Below, one piece after another: positions 1 to 9,377 of a DNA stretch of 33,961 bases. Every line of letters begins with the position of its first letter. The stretch's first letter is position 1. This DNA is from Desulfobacteria bacterium. GTDB taxonomy: Bacteria; Desulfobacterota; Desulfobacteria; Desulfobacterales; C00003060. The position numbers and the translations under genes are program-made. A model generated the notes under the pieces. It did no database searches and was not told the DNA's origin. It saw only the letters and a list, made by a program, of their open reading frames with translations. Location: contig JAQYVR010000087.1 of assembly GCA_030145395.1 (NCBI GenBank), positions 1 through 33,961 of the forward strand, written 5' to 3'.

Positions 1-3000
1 GCTACCCCAATTAATCTTGCGGCTCTCCCCAACGACCCCCACACAGCTGCTTTAGTCTCTGGCATAAACGATATAGATGCCGACTCATGGACCCCCATAG
101 CCGAGGCCATGTACAACGCCATAGGCTATTACACACAGAACGACGCTCGCAGGCTGGACCTGCTCGATTTTTCCGTGGCCGCCGGCAGTGATCCGGTCAC
201 CGAGTGGTGTCAGGCCAACAACGTCCTGATTATAACAGACGGCGCTTCAACCGCGGACCGGGCCGCTGCAGTAAGCGTTCTTACGGGCGTCGCGGGCCAG
301 AACGACGGGGACGCCGATCCTGCTACATGTGGCTCTCTGGACGGCAGTCCGCTTCTGGATGATCTTACCTGGTACGCCAAGCAGGGGACCATCGACAGCC
401 TTTATCTTGCAGGCAACAGACAGGTCAATGGTAAGGACAAACAGAATATTTCCACGTACATAGTTGTTGCAGGCTCTATGCGTTCAACCGGTAGTGGTGA
501 TGAGTGCAGCCCGGAGATTCTGATGGAAAATGCTGCTGACTACGGAAAGGGTGTGCCTGATCCGGCAGCCGTGGTTTCGCTCTATCAGGCGACGAATCTT
601 GCTGAGTTGGAAGCCAAGCTAAGGGAAGCTTTTGAGGCGATTGTCGGCGGTGCGTCTTCCGGAACTGCTGCCTCAGTCGTATCTGCTGCCCGAAGGGGCG
701 AAGGGGCGGTTTATCAGGCGGTCTTTTATGTGACCTATGAGGATTCTGAAGGCACCGAGATCGAGTGGATAGGGAAGCTTCACGCCTTGTTTGTGGATCA
801 ATATGGACACATGAGAGAAGATACTGACGCGAATGCCACACTCGATGTGACGATAGACAAGTTAGTCGTCCTTTTCTTTGACCCGAGTGCAGGCCGCACC
901 AAGGCGAACATATACGCAGATCCCAACGGCGATGGAGTGGGGGACGGCCCGCCCACAATAGTTGAGATAAACGAGATAAAGTATCTGTGGGAGGCCGGCA
1001 AGAAACTTGCCGTAAGAACGGCGGCCACCCGTGACATTTATACGTGGATTGATAAAGACGAAGACGGTGTCGTAGATGCTGGCGGTGGTGATGAAATAGA
1101 TGACAATGAATACATAACATTTGCTGACACCGCGGCAGCCGACCTGCGGCCGTACCTGGCAGTAGAAGCCAGCGGCGCCACCACGGAGACAGCAAAGTTG
1201 ATCAACTGGATGCGCGGCACAGACCAGGCCGGCTATCGGAGCCGGACCATTGATGTGGATGGCACAGACAGGGTGTGGAAACTGGGCGACATCATATATT
1301 CTACTCCCACCCTGATATCAAAACCCGCGGAAAAGTATGAGTTCCTATATAGCGACACCAGCTATAAGGCCTTTAAGACCCATTACATGAATAGACGCCA
1401 TGTTCTTTACGTGGGGGCGAATGACGGCATGCTGCACGCTTTCAATGCGGGTTTTTTCGATTCAACCACTTCAACATTTGGTGTCGGTGCCGGCACCCCT
1501 TCTTACAGCGCCGCAATACCGGCCCTTGGAGAAGAACTCTGGGCGTTCATTCCCTTTAACATCTTGCCCCACCTCCGATGGCTGAAGGATACGAACTACG
1601 AACATGTCTACTATATAGATCAGAAGCCCAGGGTGATCGATGTGAAGATCTTTGCGGATGATGCTGACCATCCTGGCGGCTGGGGCACAGTGCTGATTGG
1701 TGGCATGCGCTTCGGGGGCGGATCAATGACGCTGAGCGAAGTGGACGTGGACTACGACTGGGACGGTGACTCGGCGATAGAGGCAGGCGAGACCCGAACC
1801 TTCTCGTCATCCTATTTTGCCCTCGATATTACCAACCCGGAGGAGCCTCCTACCTTGCTTTGGGAGTTCACGGATTCGAATCTCGCTTTTACGACCTCGT
1901 ATCCCGGGATTGTTCACGTGGATCACGCTGCCAATGACTGGTGGATCGCATTTGGTTCCGGGCCCACAGACTATAACGGAACGAGCACCCAACGGGGAAG
2001 AACTTACGTGCTCAAGCTCCTGACAGGTACACAGCCGAACAATTCGCCCATTGGAACCAACTGGGGAGTTAATTCAGCTATGGCAGACGTTATGTCCGTG
2101 GATGTCGACATCGATGCTTCGCAGTGCGCCGGTGGGGTCTGCACCTACTCACCAGATGTTTTCTACATAGGGGATTCCCAGGGGACGATGTGGAGGGTAG
2201 GCTGCACGGGCGGAAACTGGGCAGGAACGCGCGCCGCTCTCGTCTCACTGGGCAGCACAAAACCGATCACAGCTGCGCCGTCAGCATCGCAGGACCAGGA
2301 CGGCAGGCTGTGGATCTACTTTGGAACAGGAAAGTTTTATCATGAGATCGACAAGGCAGGTAATAACGTTCAGAGCCTGGTCGGCGTAAAAGAACCAATT
2401 GACTGGGATGATTGTGACGGAGATGGCGACATAACAGACTTGACCATTACTGCTTTCTGCGATCCTGCATGCCCGTCAGCCGATACCGTTCCCGAAGGCA
2501 ACCTCCTGAACGTAACCGATTATAAGGTTTTTGAAGGTGGTCTTATTGACAGAAACGGCGATCTTTCATATACGGAGCCTCCTGACATAACATTTGATAA
2601 CCTTGTGATTGATATCCTACAGACCGGAATTGACCCTGATGTCCCGAAGCACTATGACGGCTGGATTCTGCATATTAACAGCGGCGAGCGCTCCGTGAGC
2701 AAGCCGACCATCCTTGGCGGGATTACCACTTTTACAACCTTTGAGCCTGACAACGACGCATGCGCTTTCGAAGGGGAGAGTTTTCTCTATGCCCTGTTCT
2801 ATACGACCGGCACGGCCTTTTATGAACCCATCATCGGATATGGTGATGATACCATCACGGTGGGGGGTGATACCCGGAAAGAGATAAAGAGGTCAATGTC
2901 CCTTGGCGCGGGTATCGCTGCAACCCCGAGCCTTCATGTGGGCGAGGAAGAAGGTGTCAAGGCCTTTGTTCAGTCCAGTACCGGAGAGATTGAAATAATA

Positions 3001-3066
3001 AACGAGATAAATCTACCTGAGGCATATAAGAGCAAACCGCTTTTTTGGCTTCAAGAGAGCGACTGA
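1..3066 (+). CDS. pilY1: PilY1-like type IV pilus tip/assembly protein (5' partial)
   Basis: The frame is open from the first base, so the N-terminus lies outside the window and 1021 residues are visible. The first ~200 residues look like the end of a von Willebrand A domain: TPIAEAMYNA near base 88 and IITDGAST near 229 resemble metal-site segments. The C-terminal half carries the PilY1 beta-propeller (PF05567 type), marked by GANDGMLHAFNAG near base 1414 and repeated blocks such as IGDSQGTMWRV near 2165. Asp-rich loops (DPNGDGVGDG near 922, DKDEDGVVDAGGGDEID near 1054) look like calcium sites, which in Pseudomonas PilY1 tune pilus extension and retraction. The protein should be exported and act at the pilus tip in adhesion and mechanosensing. 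A hairpin with a T-run follows the stop, and pilB follows that. Confidence 0.93.
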   Translation, partial: ATPINLAALPNDPHTAALVSGINDIDADSWTPIAEAMYNAIGYYTQNDARRLDLLDFSVAAGSDPVTEWCQANNVLIITDGASTADRAAAVSVLTGVAGQNDGDADPATCGSLDGSPLLDDLTWYAKQGTIDSLYLAGNRQVNGKDKQNISTYIVVAGSMRSTGSGDECSPEILMENAADYGKGVPDPAAVVSLYQATNLAELEAKLREAFEAIVGGASSGTAASVVSAARRGEGAVYQAVFYVTYEDSEGTEIEWIGKLHALFVDQYGHMREDTDANATLDVTIDKLVVLFFDPSAGRTKANIYADPNGDGVGDGPPTIVEINEIKYLWEAGKKLAVRTAATRDIYTWIDKDEDGVVDAGGGDEIDDNEYITFADTAAADLRPYLAVEASGATTETAKLINWMRGTDQAGYRSRTIDVDGTDRVWKLGDIIYSTPTLISKPAEKYEFLYSDTSYKAFKTHYMNRRHVLYVGANDGMLHAFNAGFFDSTTSTFGVGAGTPSYSAAIPALGEELWAFIPFNILPHLRWLKDTNYEHVYYIDQKPRVIDVKIFADDADHPGGWGTVLIGGMRFGGGSMTLSEVDVDYDWDGDSAIEAGETRTFSSSYFALDITNPEEPPTLLWEFTDSNLAFTTSYPGIVHVDHAANDWWIAFGSGPTDYNGTSTQRGRTYVLKLLTGTQPNNSPIGTNWGVNSAMADVMSVDVDIDASQCAGGVCTYSPDVFYIGDSQGTMWRVGCTGGNWAGTRAALVSLGSTKPITAAPSASQDQDGRLWIYFGTGKFYHEIDKAGNNVQSLVGVKEPIDWDDCDGDGDITDLTITAFCDPACPSADTVPEGNLLNVTDYKVFEGGLIDRNGDLSYTEPPDITFDNLVIDILQTGIDPDVPKHYDGWILHINSGERSVSKPTILGGITTFTTFEPDNDACAFEGESFLYALFYTTGTAFYEPIIGYGDDTITVGGDTRKEIKRSMSLGAGIAATPSLHVGEEEGVKAFVQSSTGEIEIINEINLPEAYKSKPLFWLQESD

Positions 3067-3106
3067 TCGCATAAGCAGACTTCCCGTATCCTGGCTCCCT
3101 ATCGAG

Positions 3107-3146
3107 GGCCTCCGGCTTGCATAGTCGGAGGCCTCAACTCTTTTTC
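3107..3146 (+). terminator. Rho-independent terminator after pilY1
   Basis: GGCCTCCG at 3107-3114 pairs with CGGAGGCC at 3126-3133 across an 11-base loop, and a T-rich run (TTTTT at 3141-3145) follows after a few bases. It lies 40 bases after the pilY1 stop and 42 before the pilB start, so it may separate or attenuate the two transcripts. Confidence 0.7.
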
Positions 3147-3187
3147 CTTTCCCCACAGGGCTCTCCTGTGCTAGATAATTGGGGAAT

Positions 3188-4996
3188 ATGTCCTCTATCC
3201 CTGACGAAAAAATCCTGGAAATTCTTACCCGTGAAGGCCTCTTAACGGACAAACAGTGCAAGTCCATTGTCTCAAAGGCCCCGGAACAGAGGCGCAAGCT
3301 CACCCAGATTGAAAAGGTCAAGGCCAGCGGCTTGCCGGGACAGGATATAGAACACCCCATAACCATGGTTGACGTGGTTGTGTCTCTGCAAATTTCCTTA
3401 TCAGGCAAGAAAACAGGGGCCATTGACGAGGAGCGGATTGTACAGGCCCTTACCAAGCACCTGAAAGTTCCATACAAGAAGATAGATCCCCTTCAACTCG
3501 ATCTGGATGTGGTCACAAAGACCATCCCCCGCCTTTTTGCGCTGAAGCACCTGGTGGTGCCGGTCGGCATCACCGATGGCAAGCTCGAAGTAGTGATGTA
3601 CAACCCCACGGATGCGGGTGTGCTGGAAGACTTGCAGCGCGTCACAACCCTGGAAGTGACGCCAGCCATGGGAACCAAGACCGACATCCTGAAGATCATC
3701 CGCGAGTTTTTTGGATTCAAGTCCTCCATTGTAGCCGCAGAGACCCAGCTGTCGCAACCAGCCGTGGACTTGGGAAACCTTGAACAATATACGCGCCTGA
3801 AATCGATAAGTGAGATCCAATCTACGGATACGCATGTCAAGAATGCGGTTGAATATCTCTTTCATTACGCCTTTGACCAGCGTGCCAGCGACATTCATAT
3901 TGAGCCAAAGCGGGACCACGTCCTCATACGTTTCAGAATAGACGGTGTGCTTCACACCATTTACAAACTACCGAAAGCGGTTCATCCTGCCATGACCTCC
4001 CGCATCAAGACCTTGTCAAGGCTTGACATTGCCGAAAAACGCCGCCCCCAGGACGGGAGGATGAAGTTGGCCCATCAACGCGAGGATGCGGAGATACGGG
4101 TTTCAACCGTGCCCGTGGCCTTTGGCGAGAAGGTGGTGATGAGGATCCTGGATCCGACCATCCTGTTTCAGGACCTTGAAGACCTGGGTTTTTCCTCGGG
4201 AAATCTGATCATGTATCACCAGTTCTTGAAGAAGCCCAACGGTATCATTCTGGTCACAGGCCCTACGGGAAGCGGCAAGTCAACTACACTCTATTCCTCA
4301 ATGGCACATCTGGCCAACTCCAAGACGAATATTACGACGGTGGAAGATCCCATTGAAATGATCCGGGAAGACTTCAACCAGATCGCGATCCAGCCTGTCA
4401 TCGGCATTACCTTCGGCTCGATTTTGAGAAATATCCTCAGACAGGATCCCGACATCATTATGATCGGCGAGATACGGGATCAGGAGACAGCGGAGAATGC
4501 GGTTCAGGCCGCACTCACCGGTCATCTGGTCTTGAGCACACTGCATACCAATGATGCGCCGTCCACCGTTACCCGTCTGATCAACCTGGGCGTCAAGCCC
4601 TTCCTGGTTGTAGAGTCCCTGATCGGGGTTGTGGCCCAGCGACTGTTGCGTAAGATTTGCCCTTTTTGTGTCAGCACCATGGAGGTGGATGCCTCGGTGC
4701 TCAAGGCCCTCGGTGCTCATGAAGAGGGTGAAGGATCCGTCAAGCTCAAGCGGGGAGAGGGTTGCCTCAAGTGCAGGGGCACCGGGTTTCTCGGGCGCAC
4801 GGGTGTCTTTGAAGTGATGGAAATAGACGAGGGTATGAAGGGGGTTATTGCGCAATCTGAAGAACTGGACATCGTCACCGCGAGGAAAAAGGCCCTGGAG
4901 TCGGGCATGATTCCTTTGCGAACAAACGCTATCAGCAAGATGCTCAAAGGCATAACCACCTTCCAGGAAGTGGCACGTGTAACCGAAAAACGATGA
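3188..4996 (+). CDS. pilB: Type IV pilus extension ATPase PilB (GspE/PilB family)
   Basis: This hexameric cytoplasmic ATPase powers pilus polymerisation (602 residues). Residues 1-165 form a T2SSE_N/MshEN-like N-domain. The motor domain shows Walker A GPTGSGKST (358-366), the Asp box TTVEDPIE (383-390), Walker B DPDIIMIGEIRD (420-431) and the His box LVLSTLHTND (447-456). C491, C494, C526 and C529 form the tetracysteine zinc site typical of PilB/GspE and absent from PilT. The ATG at 3188 was chosen over an in-frame TTG at 3179 because GGGGAA lies just upstream of it, although the spacing is short. The neighbours (pilY1, then pilM-Q converging) point to type IV pili rather than type II secretion. 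No pilC or pilT gene is in the window. Confidence 0.93.
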   Translation: MSSIPDEKILEILTREGLLTDKQCKSIVSKAPEQRRKLTQIEKVKASGLPGQDIEHPITMVDVVVSLQISLSGKKTGAIDEERIVQALTKHLKVPYKKIDPLQLDLDVVTKTIPRLFALKHLVVPVGITDGKLEVVMYNPTDAGVLEDLQRVTTLEVTPAMGTKTDILKIIREFFGFKSSIVAAETQLSQPAVDLGNLEQYTRLKSISEIQSTDTHVKNAVEYLFHYAFDQRASDIHIEPKRDHVLIRFRIDGVLHTIYKLPKAVHPAMTSRIKTLSRLDIAEKRRPQDGRMKLAHQREDAEIRVSTVPVAFGEKVVMRILDPTILFQDLEDLGFSSGNLIMYHQFLKKPNGIILVTGPTGSGKSTTLYSSMAHLANSKTNITTVEDPIEMIREDFNQIAIQPVIGITFGSILRNILRQDPDIIMIGEIRDQETAENAVQAALTGHLVLSTLHTNDAPSTVTRLINLGVKPFLVVESLIGVVAQRLLRKICPFCVSTMEVDASVLKALGAHEEGEGSVKLKRGEGCLKCRGTGFLGRTGVFEVMEIDEGMKGVIAQSEELDIVTARKKALESGMIPLRTNAISKMLKGITTFQEVARVTEKR

Positions 4997-5302
4997 AATC
5001 CTGTGGTAAAGATTGAGATGCATTCAAACAGTGCGCGATTTTGCTGCTGTTGATTCATTCCGCCGGATCCGCAGGTTTGGAGGAAAAATACCCCGACGGC
5101 TTGGTTACATGACTTTTTTGCCCATCTTTGGGTGCCGTAAAAGCTCATGAGGGGCGTTCCAAGGAGTTATGCAAATGTCTCCTCGATTATCTTTGTCATC
5201 GTCGGGCTCTTTTGTTCTGTAAGGCCCACATGGGGGCAAGGCCTTGCAATACCTGAGTAGTCTTTGACCGAAAACCTCTGTTTTTTCGGTCAGAAATTCG
5301 AC

Positions 5303-5444
5303 ATCCGAATATCGAAATCCGAAACAATGACAGAAATAGAAATGCTCCAATGACAAAAACATGGAATTTTCAATGTATTAGTTTTGGTCATTTGGTCATT
5401 CGGTATTCGAATTTGTTTCGGTATTCGAATTTCGATATTCGGAT
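5303..5444. repeat. AT-rich palindromic intergenic repeat, copy A
   Basis: The 507-base gap between pilB and the DUF4124 gene holds one notable structure. A perfect 15-base inverted repeat (ATCCGAATATCGAAA at 5303-5317 and its complement at 5430-5444) encloses further imperfectly paired arms rich in CGAAT, ATTCGG and GGTCATTTGG motifs around a loop near 5362-5380. The same vocabulary recurs near 8232-8512 and 17121-17412, so this is one member of a dispersed family. I see no gene in the rest of the gap (4997-5302 and 5445-5503). Confidence 0.75.
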
Positions 5445-5503
5445 TTTGCCTGAATATGACTTTTCGTTCACGCACCAAGTAGTTTCATGGGAGGGCAGTA
5501 GTC

Positions 5504-6334
5504 ATGAGGTTTAGAAACTTGGTCGTAGTTCTCGTGTTGGCATTAATGGTTATGCCGGCGTCAGCAGAGCTTTACAAGTACGTAGACGAAGAAGGAAGAG
5601 TCCTCTTCACGGATGACCTCAGCAAAGTTCCTGTGGGGCAGCGGCCCGGTGTGTATGAAAAGGCTGAACCTGACGCGGACGAGCGGTTCGGTGTGTATGA
5701 AAATACCCTGCCTGATGAGGATCTGACACCAGAGAAGAAGGTCGAAAGAGAGGCAGATTATGTCGAAAGCCGTGATGAGGTTCTTAAAGAGGTAGCCCCG
5801 CCCCCTGAAAAAGAGATCCTTCCCGGCGAAGCCAAGGAAGGCCCCCGGGCTCAGGACTTGGAAGAGACGAGGCTGGGGCTACTGAAGGAATTCAGGGTTC
5901 TTGTGGAGGGGCAGGAGGAGCTGAGTGAAGGAGCAAAGAAGCCTTTGGGACCAGCTGCTCGCAAAGAACTGAACGAAAAGATCGGGGAACACAACAAACT
6001 GATTGAAGATTACGAAAAGAGAAGCGAGGCGTTTCTGAAAGACGTTGAAGTTTTCCATTCTAGGCGAGAAGAGGAGAAAGGACTGCGGGAGAGACTGAGA
6101 GAGGAAGAAGTCAAGATCCAAAAAGAATACGAAACTCTAAGGGAAGAGAAGCAGGATATAGACAGGATTGCGAATGAGCCCTTGTCACGAAGCGCACGCG
6201 AAAAACTTGCTGAGAGACTTCAAAACTATAATGCTCAGGTTAAGGACTACAAAAAGAGAAAGGAAGCATTTGATAAGGATACTGAATCTCACAATGCCAG
6301 AATCAGGAATGAGGTACTGGGTGCCCCGAAATAA
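5504..6334 (+). CDS. DUF4124 domain exported coiled-coil protein
   Basis: 276 residues. A signal peptide (MRFRNLVVVLVLALMVMPAS, cleavage near residue 21) leads into a DUF4124 domain, LYKYVDEEGRVLFTDDLSKV. This domain is common in small envelope proteins and its role is unknown. Residues 60-120 are acidic linker, and GVYEK/GVYEN occurs twice about 15 residues apart. The rest is highly charged coiled coil made of two imperfect ~50-residue copies: PLGPAARKELNEKIGEHN...DYEKRSEAFLKD and PLSRSAREKLAERLQNYN...DYKKRKEAFDKD. The start is supported by GGGAGGG at 5489-5495, eight bases before the ATG. The setting among pilus genes suggests a periplasmic accessory or structural role, but that is inference. 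Confidence 0.85.
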   Translation: MRFRNLVVVLVLALMVMPASAELYKYVDEEGRVLFTDDLSKVPVGQRPGVYEKAEPDADERFGVYENTLPDEDLTPEKKVEREADYVESRDEVLKEVAPPPEKEILPGEAKEGPRAQDLEETRLGLLKEFRVLVEGQEELSEGAKKPLGPAARKELNEKIGEHNKLIEDYEKRSEAFLKDVEVFHSRREEEKGLRERLREEEVKIQKEYETLREEKQDIDRIANEPLSRSAREKLAERLQNYNAQVKDYKKRKEAFDKDTESHNARIRNEVLGAPK

Positions 6335-6466
6335 GTCTAATTGCCATAACCCCAGCCGAAAGCCGGGCCCGGTTTCTCTTCTTGGCCGGAGCGTCTCAGT
6401 GTGAAATAGAATGCCCATCAATCCCCCAAAAAGGAGTGGCTATCCTTGCCAGGAGATTCTCTGAAG

Positions 6467-8218
6467 ATGAGATTAAGTATACCCGTATGGCCGGCCACGC
6501 CTTTCCTTCTATTCCTCGCCGTTTTGTGGTGTTGTAGTGCTTGGGGGGCAACGCCTTATAAGACGTATGTGGTCAAGAAGTACAAGCATTGGGATGTCTT
6601 GTGCGACCCCTACACCGTGCAAAAAGATGATTGCGTCTGGGGGCTGTTGCGTCGGAGAGGGCACGTTGTCGAATGGGACCTTGCCTGGTTCACCGCCCTC
6701 CTGAAGAGACTGAATTCGCATGTCGGAAACGTAGATAAGATCTACCCCGGCCAGCAGATTCTGATCCCTTTAAAGAGGACGGAGTCCCAAGAAGGGGCAG
6801 CAGGTGCGGATGACCGCTTGGTTACAATTCCCTTCCTCCCCGATATCCTTTATAGTGCGTACACTGTTCAGCCGGGTGAGTATATAGCCAAGATCGTGGC
6901 GAGGCACCATGGGTTGAGTGAAGACCAAATCCCCGAAGGGTATTTTCAGGCCGTGAAGCAGGTCAACCCCGGCCTTACGAACCTGGACAGGATATATCCC
7001 GGGCAGAAGATTCGCATCCCTGAAATCGCTTCAGGAAGTCCGCGTGAAATCGCCCGGTTTGCCCCCCCTTCTGCCGGGGGCAGGGGTGTCAGACCATCGT
7101 CTCGGAGTCCTGCGCGCAGATTCCCCCAGTCGTCGGCAATATCTATAGGGGCAAAGGGATTGGGAGGCACATTCATTGAATCCGGGCACTATTTCTTTCC
7201 ATTAAAGGAGAAGGGTGATTTCAAGCTGGACCTTTCGGTCTTTCCTGTCATAGAGCTTGCTGGTGGACGACGCCTCCTTCTGGACAGGGGGAACGGGCTC
7301 TCAAAAGAAGCGGAAAATGCGATACGCTCTTCCTGGCGATCTCTCACGATTGTTCGTACAGAGCGGGGGGAGTCAAGGCGAACGTTGCTGAACAGGATCT
7401 TTCGTACTATATATGGGGAAGAGGTCCGGCAGACCATAAAGATGCCGATCTCTGAAGACGGCATCCAGGTGACGCTGAGAGGCGATTGGATCCTCGTTCA
7501 GGACAGGAATGAACAGCGTTCAAAAGGATACGACTGCATCACCTTGATTTCCGACGCTGGGGAGCGCACCTCGGCTGCACTCCGGGATTACTTGGCTGAA
7601 AGGAACATTCGGGTTTCTGATCTGTTGCCCGAGGGAGGTGGTCACGAGGGAGCCCCGGAAGATCGGGGAAGCGAATCAGCGGAGTCCCCGGCGATGACCA
7701 TAGATGCTTCAAAGCAGGAGGCCTTTGTTGCCGCATTGTCAAAGGCATTGGGCTATTCGTATAACCCGCGTGTGCCGCTATCCTTTAAATACGCCGGTTC
7801 ACAGGTCAAGACTGTCACCGATCTGATTAACGGTAAAGGGCTGGATGCAGTGGTCGACTTTGGCACGTTTTACGGTGATACAAAATCGGCCATTGAGGCG
7901 AGCGGGTTGAAGGTCCTGTCGATCAGACCTGGGGATGAAGCCCTGAGTATTGCCCGGAAGCTTTTAAAGACAGCTGGCACAGCCTGGACTGAAGACCCCG
8001 TTTTTTTCGGCGCAAACCGGAGTGTATTTAAGACCACTTCCCTGACCGTTCCGGGCCTCCTAACATCCCGTGCGGCTGGAAGCAGGACATTGCTGACCCC
8101 GGCACCGCTTTCCCCGAAGGCATGCAATTTCCTGAGTGAGAGAAAGATCAAGGTTTTGAGGATCAGCGGTCGTTTGTCTCCGTCCATAAATCGGGCCATG
8201 AATGTTCCAGAACGCTGA
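6467..8218 (+). CDS. Exported LysM-domain protein of the pilus island
   Basis: About 583 residues. A signal peptide (basic start, LLFLAVLWCCSAWG core) is followed by two LysM-like modules, each ending in a YPGQxIxIP signature: DKIYPGQQILIPL near residues 87-99 and DRIYPGQKIRIPE near 175-187. The first module is unusually long and contains two cysteines. LysM modules bind peptidoglycan, so the protein probably sits in the periplasm. The remaining ~380 residues are not a family I recognise; their alternating beta/alpha look repeats between residues ~225-390 and ~410-580. The ATG at 6467 has AGGAG eleven bases upstream. An in-frame TTG at 6446 has AAGGAG nine bases upstream and cannot be excluded. 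A role in anchoring or assembling the pilus machine is inferred from position. Confidence 0.8.
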   Translation: MRLSIPVWPATPFLLFLAVLWCCSAWGATPYKTYVVKKYKHWDVLCDPYTVQKDDCVWGLLRRRGHVVEWDLAWFTALLKRLNSHVGNVDKIYPGQQILIPLKRTESQEGAAGADDRLVTIPFLPDILYSAYTVQPGEYIAKIVARHHGLSEDQIPEGYFQAVKQVNPGLTNLDRIYPGQKIRIPEIASGSPREIARFAPPSAGGRGVRPSSRSPARRFPQSSAISIGAKGLGGTFIESGHYFFPLKEKGDFKLDLSVFPVIELAGGRRLLLDRGNGLSKEAENAIRSSWRSLTIVRTERGESRRTLLNRIFRTIYGEEVRQTIKMPISEDGIQVTLRGDWILVQDRNEQRSKGYDCITLISDAGERTSAALRDYLAERNIRVSDLLPEGGGHEGAPEDRGSESAESPAMTIDASKQEAFVAALSKALGYSYNPRVPLSFKYAGSQVKTVTDLINGKGLDAVVDFGTFYGDTKSAIEASGLKVLSIRPGDEALSIARKLLKTAGTAWTEDPVFFGANRSVFKTTSLTVPGLLTSRAAGSRTLLTPAPLSPKACNFLSERKIKVLRISGRLSPSINRAMNVPER

Positions 8219-8231
8219 ATTGCATCTTATT

Positions 8232-8512
8232 AAATTCGAAGCTCGAATATCGGCACGAAGTGAAGCTTGCGCTAATACGTACTGTTCTCAAGGCGTGAGC
8301 CGCAGACAAATCCGAATTTCAAATGTCCAAATGTTTTAAACTATGGCGGTGGTTTCAACCGTGATATAACATCGTAGAATGTCATATTGTTTTTCAGCTT
8401 TGAATTTTTGTCATTCGATATTGTTTTCGGATTTCGTGGTTGGCGCAGGCTTCACTCCGTGCCGGATTTGCGGCTCACGCCTTGAATAGAAGCGAATTTC
8501 AAACCACCTATT
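8232..8512. repeat. Palindromic intergenic repeat, copy C (composite)
   Basis: The 340-base gap before the TPR gene is almost entirely structured repeat. CAAGGCGTGAGCCGCA at 8289-8304 has a perfect 16-base complement at 8469-8484. A second imperfect pair of about 23 bases (8251-8273 with 8441-8463, three mismatches) is interleaved with the first rather than nested. Flanking CGAAT-rich arms match the families at 5303-5444 and 17121-17412. No gene is visible in it. Confidence 0.7.
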
Positions 8513-8558
8513 TCGTGTTTGAACGTCCTTTTGATGAATCAATGAGGAGGAGGCTGTC

Positions 8559-9317
8559 ATGCTGAAGCGATTCCCCTGGTTAGTACTCTCTTTGTGTCTG
8601 ACATTATGTCTGGTGTCCTGCGTAACGAACACGGCCGACCGCAAAAAGCAGGCCGAGGCATGCACGCGTCTTGGCGAAAGCTACCTTGCCCAAGGAAATG
8701 CTACGGCAGCGCTCAGAGAACTCTTGAAGGCGGAAGCCCTGTACAAGCAGGATTACCATCTGCAAAATGCTCTGGGACTGGCGTATTCAGAAAAAGGGAA
8801 GCCGGATCTCGCTCTCCGGCATTTCAAGAAAACCGTAGCCCTAAAGCCCGATTTTGCAGGGGCCTGGAACAACATGGGGACGGTCTATCTGAAAATGGAG
8901 CAGTGGGACAAGGCCATTGAGAGTTTCAATAGGGCCCTCGGAGAATTGCTCTATGCAACGCCGCATTTTGCCCTGAATAATCTTGGTGAGGCATACCGTG
9001 GAAAGAAGGATTATACGAGTTCAATTGAAGCTTATAAGGAAGCGCTTCAGAAAGAGCGCCGTTATGCTCGGGCTCACAGGGGATTGGGGCTCACTTATTT
9101 GGCCATGGGAGACTATAAAGCGGGTATTTCGTCGCTGGAAAAGGCTGTTAAAAATGCCCCGAACTTTGCCGCTGCCTATTATGATCTCGGACGTGCCCGA
9201 GCTGAAACGTATAACAGGGAAAAGGCCCTTTCCGCATTCAAAAAGGTGGTGGAGATCGCACCTGATTCGCCGTTCGCCGACGCGGCTTTGGATGAGATCA
9301 GCAAATTGGGAAGGTAA
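8559..9317 (+). CDS. pilW: TPR lipoprotein, PilW/PilF-like pilotin
   Basis: 252 residues. A lipoprotein signal with lipobox LVSC puts the lipidated cysteine at residue 21. About six tetratricopeptide repeats fill residues 35-250, for example ALGLAYSEKGKPDLALRHFK and NNMGTVYLKMEQWDKAIESF. Size and layout match PilW/PilF, the outer-membrane lipoprotein that stabilises PilQ multimers. AGGAGG at 8548-8553 lies five bases before the ATG. The gene lies on the opposite strand to pilQ but in the same pilus island, which supports the call. Generic TPR lipoproteins look similar, so the exact role is probable rather than certain. Confidence 0.78.
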   Translation: MLKRFPWLVLSLCLTLCLVSCVTNTADRKKQAEACTRLGESYLAQGNATAALRELLKAEALYKQDYHLQNALGLAYSEKGKPDLALRHFKKTVALKPDFAGAWNNMGTVYLKMEQWDKAIESFNRALGELLYATPHFALNNLGEAYRGKKDYTSSIEAYKEALQKERRYARAHRGLGLTYLAMGDYKAGISSLEKAVKNAPNFAAAYYDLGRARAETYNREKALSAFKKVVEIAPDSPFADAALDEISKLGR

Positions 9318-9344
9318 GGTAACGCCACTTTACGAAAGCATGCC

Positions 9345-9370
9345 AGGATGCCCCGCCAGGAAGGGTGGGG
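9345..9370 (+). repeat. Hairpin direct repeat, left copy, flanking the DUF559 gene
   Basis: A 26-base unit containing CCCCGCC-aggaag-GGTGGGG, matched at 24 of 26 positions by 9832-9857. It ends seven bases before the DUF559 ATG, so its G-rich 3' arm probably doubles as the ribosome binding site of that gene. Confidence 0.7.
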
Positions 9371-9377
9371 TTGAACG

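Noticed and set aside
476-1195. A 239-codon frame antisense to pilY1
   Set aside because: It is antisense to a conserved gene, with low-complexity Arg/His/Leu-rich translation and no ribosome binding site.
5161-5222. A tiny frame (15-17 codons) with AAGGAG just before its ATG, ahead of the DUF4124 gene
   Set aside because: The ribosome binding site is good, but the peptide (MSPRLSLSSSGSFVL) is too short and featureless to support without conservation.
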